Assembly: GCA_021771035.1 (NCBI GenBank)
Contig: JAETPU010000020.1
Span: forward strand, 1 to 52,982
DNA: 52,982 nt
Origin: Marvinbryantia formatexigens
Lineage (GTDB): Bacteria; Bacillota; Clostridia; Oscillospirales; Ruminococcaceae
Direction of reading: 5' to 3'
The notes beneath the pieces are model-generated. The model was not told the origin of the DNA. It did no database searches and saw only the letters and a program-made list of their open reading frames with translations. Position 1 is the first letter of the stretch. Every line of letters begins with the position of its first letter. The position numbers and the translations under genes are program-made. Below are positions 1 to 5,883 of the stretch, piece after piece.

Positions 1-156
1 ATAACCACATTCTGGGCAGACTGCAACTCTAACATCATCTATAGTTGTCGCCTTTTGCTTTTCATCTATATGAACAACAATCCCATAGCCACCACCATTA
101 ACTTTAAGTTTTAAATCTGATTTCATGATTGCTCCACACTTTTCACATTTTCTCAT
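1..156 (-). CDS. Zinc-ribbon protein, C-terminus cut by window edge
   Basis: Reading left from an ATG at 156 gives 52 codons with no stop before the window edge. A good ribosome site (GGAGGTATA) lies just upstream. The protein starts MRKCEKCGAIM and ends here with AVCPECGY, so there are two CxxC-type knuckles (CEKC near residue 4 and CPEC near residue 49) that would bind one zinc. Between them is a short beta-rich, lysine-containing stretch with no membrane segment. The pattern is that of small stand-alone zinc-ribbon nucleic-acid-binding-like proteins; no specific role can be read. Codon use is more AT-rich than in the next gene, so it may not belong to the same transcription unit. Confidence 0.75.
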   Translation of the reverse strand, partial: MRKCEKCGAIMKSDLKLKVNGGGYGIVVHIDEKQKATTIDDVRVAVCPECGY

Positions 157-250
157 TGTTTATACCTCCAAATTTCGATTTATCAGGATGATCATAGCAC
201 GACCAATCTTTTGGTTCAAACCGCAATCTGTGAAATCGACCAGTGCCATC

Positions 251-285
251 AACACAAAAGGTAAAAGGAATAAGATTTTTGTGTT
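251..285 (-). terminator. Weak stem-loop after the VanS-like gene
   Basis: A 9-bp AACACAAAA/TTTTGTGTT stem with a 17-nt loop starts at the stop codon of the histidine kinase. It is A/T-rich and has no clear T-tract after it on the minus strand, so it is at best a weak terminator. The rest of 157-284 shows nothing else. Confidence 0.3.
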
Positions 286-1412
286 CACGATACGACAGGC
301 AGCATCACCGTAAAGACCGTCAGGCCACCCCCGCTCTCCGCCGTGATCGTACCCTTGTGGAGCGTGACGATCTGCTTGGCGATGGCGAGGCCCAGCCCGG
401 CCCCGCTGGAGCCGCGCCCCGTGTCCAGCCGGTAAAACTGCTCAAAGATGCGCTCCAGCTTCTCCTGGGGAATAGTCCCGCCGTGGTTGGAAAACCTCAG
501 CTTTACGCGGTCCTCGCCGCTCTCGGCCTCAATGGTGATCTCGGTTCCGTCGTAGCTGTAATTCACCGCATTCCGTAAAAGATTGTCAAAGACTCTCTGC
601 ATCTTGTCGGCGTCGCAGTTCAGCAGAATGTCCTCCCCAGCCGCAAGGCGACAGGTCAGGCCCTTCTGATCCAAAACCGGCTGAAACTCATACACCAGCT
701 GCTCCAGCAGGCGGGTTAGGTTGATCTCGCTGTATTGCAGGGTGATGGTGGACAGGCTGTACCGTGCGATCTCCAGAAACTCGTTGATCAGATCCTCCAA
801 CCGCTCCGACTTGGTGAGGGCAATGGTGAGATACTTTTCCCGCAGTTCCTCAGAGAGCTGCTTTTCATCCCGCAGCAGGTTCAGGTAGCTGATGGAGGAG
901 GCCAGGGGTGTTTTCAGGTCGTGGGCCAGGTACATCACCAGGTCATTTTTCTTCTGCTCGGCCAGGAGCATATCGCTCTTCTGCCGGTCAATGGTGTGCT
1001 TTGCCAGATTCATTTTCCGCTCAATGGGAAGCAACTCCGGGGGCAGAGAGATTTCTCCTGGCACGTCCTGGAACAGAGCGTCCATCCCCTTGCTGATACT
1101 CTCAAAATACCGGGTCAACCAGCGGAGATAACAGTAGAACAGGCCGGCGGCCACCAGCAGGAGGGACAGCAGAATGATGGCATCCATGTGGCTGCGGAAG
1201 GTACGCTCGTAGAACTGGAGGGCGGCGTCGTAGTCCATGCCCAGTGTGTTTTGAAACAGGGCCACCATTCCGTTGGCAAAGCGGCCCCGCAGCAGGACGG
1301 CGTAAGTGAGATAGATCACAGCGGCGGCCGCCGCCAGCACAGCTATGGTGCGAAGGAATATCTTCCTGCGGAACTGGCCGAAATCATTCTTACTTTTCAA
1401 TGGTGTACCCAA
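285..1412 (-). CDS. VanS-like sensor histidine kinase
   Basis: Membrane histidine kinase of about 375 residues. Two transmembrane segments (about 20-42 and 78-97) frame a short extracellular loop. HAMP-like and coiled-coil sequence follows, then an H-box YLAHDLKTPL with phospho-accepting His near residue 164, an N-box (NLLRNAVNYS) and a G2 box (GAGLGLAIAKQI). The AHDLKTPL H-box and the NHG in place of DNG in the G1 box are usual for the VanS family. It overlaps the regulator gene upstream by 23 nt, so the two are translationally coupled. The start is uncertain: TTG at 1412 or TTG at 1400, the latter about 12 nt after a GGGGGG run. No van resistance enzymes are nearby, so it more likely senses an envelope-active peptide and controls the ABC exporter at 2.6-4.4 kb. 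Confidence 0.9.
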   Translation of the reverse strand: MGTPLKSKNDFGQFRRKIFLRTIAVLAAAAAVIYLTYAVLLRGRFANGMVALFQNTLGMDYDAALQFYERTFRSHMDAIILLSLLLVAAGLFYCYLRWLTRYFESISKGMDALFQDVPGEISLPPELLPIERKMNLAKHTIDRQKSDMLLAEQKKNDLVMYLAHDLKTPLASSISYLNLLRDEKQLSEELREKYLTIALTKSERLEDLINEFLEIARYSLSTITLQYSEINLTRLLEQLVYEFQPVLDQKGLTCRLAAGEDILLNCDADKMQRVFDNLLRNAVNYSYDGTEITIEAESGEDRVKLRFSNHGGTIPQEKLERIFEQFYRLDTGRGSSGAGLGLAIAKQIVTLHKGTITAESGGGLTVFTVMLPVVS

Positions 1413-2097
1413 CCCCCCATACCGTTTTGATGAACCTGGGGCTTCGGGCAGGCTCGTCCAGCTTTTCCCGCAGCCGTCCGATGTGGGCCATGACGGTGTT
1501 GTTGTTCTTCAGATACTTCTCGCCCCACACCGCCTCAAACAGCTCCTCAGAGGGGACGACAACCCCCTGCCGCTCACAGAGATACCAGAGGACGGAGAAC
1601 TCCAGGGGCGTCAGCTGCACTTCCTTCCCGAACAGGAAACACTTGTGATTGTCTCGATTGATGACCAGCCCCCGGATGTCGTATTCATGGACTGCTTTCT
1701 CCGGCTCTGGAGCAGAGCTGTTGTAGAGCCTGTACCGCCGCAGCTGGGTCTTGACCCTGGCAACGACCTCCAGGGGGTTGAACGGCTTGGTGATATAGTC
1801 GTCGGCCCCGATGGTCAGGCCCATGATCTTGTCCCCGTCTGCTGTCCTGGCCGTGAGCATAATAATGGGGCAATATGACTTCTCCCGGAGCTTCTTGCAG
1901 AGCTGAAAGCCGTCCGCATCGGGAAGCATCACATCCAGAATCGCCAGATCCAGGTCTGTGTGTTCCATGCAGTCCAGGGCCTCCGCGCCGGTGTAGCATT
2001 TGTGGACCGTGTAGCCGTCGCTCACAAGGTACAGCTCCAGCACATCGGCCAGCTCTTTTTCGTCGTCTACCACTAAAATATGGATGGTGTCTGTCAC
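1390..2097 (-). CDS. VanR-like OmpR-family response regulator
   Basis: Response regulator of 235 residues. The receiver has the acidic pair DD at 11-12, phospho-acceptor Asp55 in LAILDVMLPD, and Lys104 in YITKPF. The C-terminal winged-helix DNA-binding domain covers about residues 135-233 and ends in the usual TVWGVGYTIEK. The start is a GTG at 2097 whose GTGA overlaps the stop of the small membrane protein, with GGAG 6 nt upstream, so three genes form one coupled operon (membrane protein, regulator, kinase). Likely targets are the two identical 24-bp elements at 2574-2597 and 4448-4471, which would give autoregulation plus control of the neighbouring exporter; this is inferred from position. 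Confidence 0.93.
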   Translation of the reverse strand: MTDTIHILVVDDEKELADVLELYLVSDGYTVHKCYTGAEALDCMEHTDLDLAILDVMLPDADGFQLCKKLREKSYCPIIMLTARTADGDKIMGLTIGADDYITKPFNPLEVVARVKTQLRRYRLYNSSAPEPEKAVHEYDIRGLVINRDNHKCFLFGKEVQLTPLEFSVLWYLCERQGVVVPSEELFEAVWGEKYLKNNNTVMAHIGRLREKLDEPARSPRFIKTVWGVGYTIEK

Positions 2098-2498
2098 TTT
2101 GACTCCGCACCCTTTCTTTTCTTGAACGCACTAATCCCAGCGTTGACAGCACTCAGCACGAGAAACAGCCCCGTAAAATTGATCCAGATATCCTGATACG
2201 CTGTTTTTGCCAATGGTTCCCGCAAACTGGTAAACCAGACATAGGCGAACGCCAGCAGCTGGGACGGGATGTACGCAGCCACATACCGCAAAATCAACGG
2301 CTTAATAGGCAGACTGGTACACAGCTCAAACGCCACAATACCAATCAAAAGTATGATGGCCCTGTCTAATTCGTGCCAGTTGCCGCTGGGGTCCTCATAA
2401 ATGCCGTTTAACAGATACAATACGCTGTTCAGAAGCGTTATCACAGTATAGATAATGGAATAAACTGACACCAGATTGATCCACTTTTTTGTGCTCAT
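2094..2498 (-). CDS. Four-TM membrane protein of the VanRS-like operon
   Basis: A 134-residue integral membrane protein with about four hydrophobic helices (near 8-30, 45-65, 70-92 and 105-125) and a basic tail. It begins at ATG 2498 after GGAGGAAAAGGGGAA. I do not recognise an enzymatic motif; from memory it resembles proteins annotated as DUF6608, often found beside VanRS-type systems, but I hold that loosely. As first gene of the operon it overlaps the regulator by 4 nt (GTGA), so it may be an accessory sensor or an immunity protein for the kinase. Confidence 0.75.
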   Translation of the reverse strand: MSTKKWINLVSVYSIIYTVITLLNSVLYLLNGIYEDPSGNWHELDRAIILLIGIVAFELCTSLPIKPLILRYVAAYIPSQLLAFAYVWFTSLREPLAKTAYQDIWINFTGLFLVLSAVNAGISAFKKRKGAESK

Positions 2499-2532
2499 TT
2501 CCCCTTTTCCTCCAGGTTAAGATTTCATCACA

Positions 2533-2538
2533 ATTATA
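2533..2538 (-). promoter_or_regulatory. -10 box for the VanRS-like operon
   Basis: TATAAT on the minus strand, preceded by TGA (extended -10, TGNTATAAT). There is no recognisable -35, and the 24-bp repeat lies 35 nt further upstream, as expected for an activator-dependent promoter. Confidence 0.5.
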
Positions 2539-2573
2539 TCAAGATTCTTTTTGCTTTTTCCTCTTTTTCTCTG

Positions 2574-2597
2574 TGGAATTTCTTAAATTTTTCCTAC
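2574..2597 (-). promoter_or_regulatory. 24-bp shared element, copy 1 (probable regulator site)
   Basis: A 24-bp string identical to 4448-4471, containing AAATTTAAGAAATTCC on the minus strand. It has partial dyad symmetry (GGAA, central TTAA, TTCC). It sits upstream of the VanRS-like operon. The next copy precedes the ABC exporter operon, so it is best read as the operator of the VanR-like regulator. Confidence 0.6.
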
Positions 2598-2603
2598 TTT
2601 CAG

Positions 2604-3500
2604 CTATTTAATATCCTTCCGTCGAAATAGCCATATCCCGCCCAGGCAAACTACTACGCTGAGCCCCACATCCAGCAGAATGATCCGCACCGGATGCAAA
2701 ATATCCTGTTCTGACAGCCCCGCCAGCTGTGCAGTCTGTCCTGCTGGATTCATGTCGTAAAAGAATTGAACAACCTCTCGTTTTCCACCGGATAAATAGT
2801 TGGGATTCGGTACGGTTTCCATTACCAATCCATCAAACATATCCTCTGCCACCCCCTCTATGGAATAGGTTTCCCCGGAGGTGCTGGATTCCGTCGGAAC
2901 CAGTTGCATGGTGTATGGCCCTTGCTCCAACGCCTGAGAGAGTTTAACCGCCGCCAGCAGCAGAGCAGCCGCCAGCAGCAGGGAGATGATTGCCGCCCAT
3001 GTTCTGCTCCCGCACACAACGACAATAAAGTAGAAAACCGCTGCATATAAAAGGCATGTCATGGTGCCCACGAAAAATGCTGTCAGGATTGCGCCCGGTG
3101 TAACTGGCGGCACGGAGAACAGAACGCTCCCCAGTGCCAACGCCGCAAGGGATGGCAGCATAAACAGAATCAAGACCGTCCCTGCACAGGTCAAATATCC
3201 TGCAAGATAGACGGTTTCGCGGCTTTTCCCAACCATCAGCTTATTGCGGATGGTGCCGCCGCTATACTCTGTCCCAACAAACAGGCTTAACACAATAGCC
3301 GCAGTAATACCTAAAGCCTGCTCTGCCTGAAACAGTGTCTGATCCAGTGCCACTGTATACCCCGGTTCGTCATAAAGCGTCATACCGTGATAAGCGCCGA
3401 TGCAGATAGCCAGCGCACCGCCTGCCATTACCAGTGCCGCACCCCAGAACACCCAACTCCGAAAGAGGCGGGAAAAATTTGCCCACAATAGATCACGCAT
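2604..3500 (-). CDS. ABC-2 type permease of lantibiotic/bacitracin exporter type
   Basis: A membrane protein of about 298 residues with roughly six transmembrane helices and a large extracellular loop (about residues 190-255) between helices five and six. This is the usual form of the membrane subunit in BcrAB/gallidermin-immunity type exporters. The chosen start is ATG 3500 (MRDLLWANFSRL) after GGGAGG with 8 nt spacing, rather than the GTG 9 nt earlier. It overlaps the ATPase gene by 8 nt, so the two are coupled. It likely pairs with that ATPase to expel or detach an envelope-targeting peptide. The substrate cannot be told from sequence. Confidence 0.85.
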   Translation of the reverse strand: MRDLLWANFSRLFRSWVFWGAALVMAGGALAICIGAYHGMTLYDEPGYTVALDQTLFQAEQALGITAAIVLSLFVGTEYSGGTIRNKLMVGKSRETVYLAGYLTCAGTVLILFMLPSLAALALGSVLFSVPPVTPGAILTAFFVGTMTCLLYAAVFYFIVVVCGSRTWAAIISLLLAAALLLAAVKLSQALEQGPYTMQLVPTESSTSGETYSIEGVAEDMFDGLVMETVPNPNYLSGGKREVVQFFYDMNPAGQTAQLAGLSEQDILHPVRIILLDVGLSVVVCLGGIWLFRRKDIK

Positions 3501-4407
3501 GGCTGTCACCTCCCACCAGGTTGATATAGTAGTTCTCCAGTGTCTCGTCCTGTTCCTGAATGGCTGCCACCTTGCAGTTTTTCTCGGCCAGGGCCAACGT
3601 CAGCTCCGTTATGTCCACAGTGCCGTATACATCTGCCGCAGTATCTGATCTGATGATATGTTCCATCCCCATGCTGTCCAACACCTGAACAAGAGCATTT
3701 ATGTCGCTGACTGTCACCCGAACGCACTTTCGGCAGACATTCTCCAAATCTTTTGCACTGATCTCTTGCAGCATACTTCCTCTGTCGATAAAACCGTAAT
3801 GGGTGGCAAGGCGTGAAAGCTCGTCCAAAATATGGCTGGAGATTAGAACAGTGATGTTCTTTTCTCGGTTCAACCGCAAAATTAGTTCCCGTATCTCTAC
3901 AATTCCTTGGGGGTCCAAGCCGTTTACAGGTTCGTCCAGCACCAGAAAATCCGGGTCTCCGGCCAGCGCTACGGCAATGCCCAACCTTTGACGCATACCC
4001 AAAGAAAAATTCCTGGCCTTTTTCTTCCCGGTTCCACCAAGTCCCACCAACTCTAACAACTCAAAGACGCCGGCTTTTCCGGGACGCCCCAGAACTCTGT
4101 ACTGTTGGCGGATGTTTTCCGCCGCCGTCATATCATAATAGATAGCGGGCGTCTCCACTACTGCCCCCATGCGCTTCCGGGTTTTGGTAATCTCCCGGGC
4201 AGTACTCTCGGTTCCATAGAGTCGGTAGCTGCCCGCTGTGGGCAACTGCAACCCGCAGATCAGCCGGATCAGTGTGGTCTTGCCTGCACCATTTTTTCCA
4301 ACAAATCCATAGATTGATCCCTTGGGCACGTGCATCGAAAGGTCCTTTAATGCCTGAAAATGCCCGTAACTTTTGCAAAGGCCCTCCGTCTCCAAAATAT
4401 ATTCCAT
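3493..4407 (-). CDS. ABC transporter ATPase, lantibiotic/bacitracin type
   Basis: A cytoplasmic ATPase of 304 residues. Walker A is GKNGAGKTT at about 37-45, the signature is the divergent FSLGMRQRLG, and Walker B is FLVLDEPVNGLDP. About 85 residues beyond the nucleotide-binding fold form a C-terminal regulatory tail as in BcrA-like subunits. The start is taken at ATG 4407 after GGAGG (10 nt); a TTG lies one codon upstream. The gene is first in a two-gene operon with the permease and has the second copy of the 24-bp element about 40 nt upstream, which ties it to the VanRS-like system next door. Confidence 0.9.
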   Translation of the reverse strand: MEYILETEGLCKSYGHFQALKDLSMHVPKGSIYGFVGKNGAGKTTLIRLICGLQLPTAGSYRLYGTESTAREITKTRKRMGAVVETPAIYYDMTAAENIRQQYRVLGRPGKAGVFELLELVGLGGTGKKKARNFSLGMRQRLGIAVALAGDPDFLVLDEPVNGLDPQGIVEIRELILRLNREKNITVLISSHILDELSRLATHYGFIDRGSMLQEISAKDLENVCRKCVRVTVSDINALVQVLDSMGMEHIIRSDTAADVYGTVDITELTLALAEKNCKVAAIQEQDETLENYYINLVGGDSHA

Positions 4408-4447
4408 CAAAAGACTACCTCCACCAGATTGATTCTCTTTTCCCCAA

Positions 4448-4471
4448 TGGAATTTCTTAAATTTTTCCTAC
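4448..4471 (-). promoter_or_regulatory. 24-bp shared element, copy 2
   Basis: Identical over 24 bp to 2574-2597. It lies 40 nt before the ATPase start, so here it must overlap or abut the promoter; a TTGACC that could be a -35 begins just upstream on the minus strand, but no convincing -10 is visible. Confidence 0.6.
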
Positions 4472-4480
4472 GGTCAATGT

Positions 4481-4609
4481 TCAGCCAAGCCAGCCGTTAT
4501 AAAAAGCGGTCACCCCCAATGCGGCTCCTATGACGGCGGCAATGAGAATGACAATAACGCCTTTTTTGTGTTCTTTGAAATACGCCAAAAGGATTTTCAA
4601 ATCGTCCAT
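4481..4609 (-). CDS. Small single-TM protein (42 aa)
   Basis: A short gene starting at ATG 4609 after a clear AAGGAG (8 nt). The protein begins MDDLKILLAYFKEHKKG, an amphipathic basic stretch, followed by one transmembrane helix (IVILIAAVIGAALGVTAFY) and a short tail GWLG. It is not recognised. The topology would put the N-terminus in the cytoplasm. It lies between the exporter operon and the LytTR-controlled unknown pair, separated from the latter by a strong hairpin at 4647-4678, so it may be cotranscribed by read-through or have its own promoter. It could be a small immunity or regulatory membrane protein. Confidence 0.6.
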   Translation of the reverse strand: MDDLKILLAYFKEHKKGVIVILIAAVIGAALGVTAFYNGWLG

Positions 4610-4646
4610 GCTCAAAATCTCCTTAAATTGGCTTGTGAAAGCGAGG

Positions 4647-4678
4647 GAAAGCGGCGGTTTGCGGAAACCGCCGCTTTC
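4647..4678 (-). terminator. Strong stem-loop after the unknown pair
   Basis: A perfect 14-bp stem GAAAGCGGCGGTTT / AAACCGCCGCTTTC with a 4-nt loop, 6 nt after the stop of the 189-residue gene. It has only a short T-run, inside the stem end, so termination may be partial. Confidence 0.65.
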
Positions 4679-4684
4679 CAAACA

Positions 4685-5254
4685 TTAAGAGAGCTGTGTG
4701 AATGAGGCGTTCTGCTTCCGGTATGTATCGTTATCCTTCTGCTTCAGCTCCTGCTCCACCTGGGACAGCTGGCGCTCCAGATCCTTGATCTTGGCCTCGT
4801 CGGTCTCAGTACCCAGCCGCTGCTCCAGCTCCTGCTGTTTCTTTTTCAGTTTTTCAATCTCGCGGTCTACCTTATCGGTATTGCACTCCCAGGTCTCGTC
4901 CTTATCCTTTTTCCCCTCCGGGCCCTTCGCGCCCTGGCCCGCCGGATCAGGATCCTCGGGGGCGTCCGCATCGGGCTCCTTGGCATCAGGGACACCCTCC
5001 GGCTGTTTCGGCGCATCCGCTGCCCGCTCAGGATCGTCGAAATAGATCTTGGGCTGGCCGTCCTCGTCCTTGCCCATCCAATAGCGGCCGGACGGCTCCC
5101 GGGGCTCCTCCGGAACGTATTCATCCATCACAGGCTTCAGCTGACGGCCCTGAGACTCTTCTTCGGATTTCTGAACCTTGGACGCTCCCAGCACCTTCTC
5201 GGCTGTTGTCAAGGGCTGGACTGCGCCGGCGTTCACACCAGAAATAGGCATCAT
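4685..5254 (-). CDS. Coiled-coil acidic protein of unknown function (189 aa)
   Basis: A soluble protein with no signal peptide or membrane segment. Residues 1-45 are a variable head (MMPISGVNAGAV, then TTAEKVLGASKVQ). Residues 50-70 contain a conserved-looking GRYWMGKDEDGQPKIYFDD block. Residues 75-120 are a low-complexity Pro/Asp/Glu/Ala linker. Residues 125-180 form a strong coiled coil (REIEKLKKKQQELEQRL, then LERQLSQVEQELKQ). This arrangement recalls FlxA-like proteins but I cannot assign a family. Start ATG 5254 follows GAGGAGG. It is second in a two-gene operon, 21 nt after the 157-residue gene, under a LytTR-type promoter. Confidence 0.8.
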   Translation of the reverse strand: MMPISGVNAGAVQPLTTAEKVLGASKVQKSEEESQGRQLKPVMDEYVPEEPREPSGRYWMGKDEDGQPKIYFDDPERAADAPKQPEGVPDAKEPDADAPEDPDPAGQGAKGPEGKKDKDETWECNTDKVDREIEKLKKKQQELEQRLGTETDEAKIKDLERQLSQVEQELKQKDNDTYRKQNASFTQLS

Positions 5255-5275
5255 AAGTGATTCCTCCTCGAAATT

Positions 5276-5749
5276 TTACGCAGTAAATGAAATGGTCGGT
5301 TCAGACTCCGCCGGAGCGGCGGAAACCTCGCCGGCCGGCGTATAGGTGACCGGCTCACTGTCAATGGGTTCCGCCGCCTCGGCGGGCTTGTTGTTTTTCA
5401 GCGCCGCTTTCGCCGCCTCGCTGATCTGCACCACATCGGTTCCCTGGGGACGGTCCGGCTCTGCGCCTTCCTCCGACCGCTTGCGCTCCTCCCGGCGCTT
5501 TTCGATGGCGGCTTCCTGCTCCAGCTTTGCCTTTTCACGCTCGGCTTTCGCCTCAGCCTTCATGCCCTTGTCCAGCTTTTCCTGGTACTTGACGGCCTTC
5601 TCCGCGCATTCGCCGGTGTAGCCCAGCGCCCGCTTCATCTTTTCCGTATCGCCCTCGGCGCTGGCCTGCCGGTATACGCTCATGGGTGTACCCGACAGCT
5701 TGATGTTGGAACTTGCGCCCAGAAGCCCTTCCATCATCTGAATGTTCAT
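5276..5749 (-). CDS. Charged helical protein of unknown function (157 aa)
   Basis: Starts at ATG 5749 (MNIQMMEGLLGASS) with GGGAG 8 nt upstream; an upstream in-frame TTG has no ribosome site. Residues 45-95 form a very charged Lys/Glu/Ala helix (KAEAKAEREKAKLEQEAA). It is followed by TDVVQISEAAKAAL and a Pro/Ala/Glu-rich tail ending PTISFTA. There is no signal peptide, membrane segment or catalytic motif. The TDV-x-x-S pattern is loosely reminiscent of the TDVLE segment in the three paralogues at 19-21.5 kb. The gene opens an operon with a canonical promoter and a paired 14-mer LytTR-type operator immediately upstream, so it is probably produced on a peptide or cell-density signal. Confidence 0.8.
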   Translation of the reverse strand: MNIQMMEGLLGASSNIKLSGTPMSVYRQASAEGDTEKMKRALGYTGECAEKAVKYQEKLDKGMKAEAKAEREKAKLEQEAAIEKRREERKRSEEGAEPDRPQGTDVVQISEAAKAALKNNKPAEAAEPIDSEPVTYTPAGEVSAAPAESEPTISFTA

Positions 5750-5800
5750 GCCTGCATCTCCCTTCGGATAAATTTCGGGCAAAATGATTTGCTCCTTGTC

Positions 5801-5829
5801 AGTCTACCGAGTGAAAAGTACCCTTTCAA
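5801..5829 (-). promoter_or_regulatory. Sigma-A promoter of the unknown pair
   Basis: TTGAAA (5824-5829), 17-nt spacer, TAGACT (5801-5806) on the minus strand. It lies 5 nt downstream of the paired 14-mers, the same spacing as at 42484-42508. Confidence 0.8.
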
Positions 5830-5834
5830 GGTTT

Positions 5835-5869
5835 TTGTAATGAAATGCTCTCTGGATGTTATGAAATGT
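5835..5869 (-). promoter_or_regulatory. LytTR-type operator, copy A
   Basis: Two 14-mers on the minus strand, ACATTTCATAACAT (5856-5869) and GCATTTCATTACAA (5835-5848), with a 21-bp period (two helical turns). Near-identical pairs precede the LytTR regulator genes at 33021 and 42429. Tandem sites with this period fit known LytTR-domain binding (AgrA/ComE class). Confidence 0.8.
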
Positions 5870-5883
5870 TTTGCGCCAAGCGC

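Noticed and set aside
285-2097. Glycopeptide resistance locus because of VanR/VanS similarity
   Set aside because: No VanH/A/X, VanY or VanT-like genes are present; the neighbours are a small membrane protein and a lantibiotic-type exporter.
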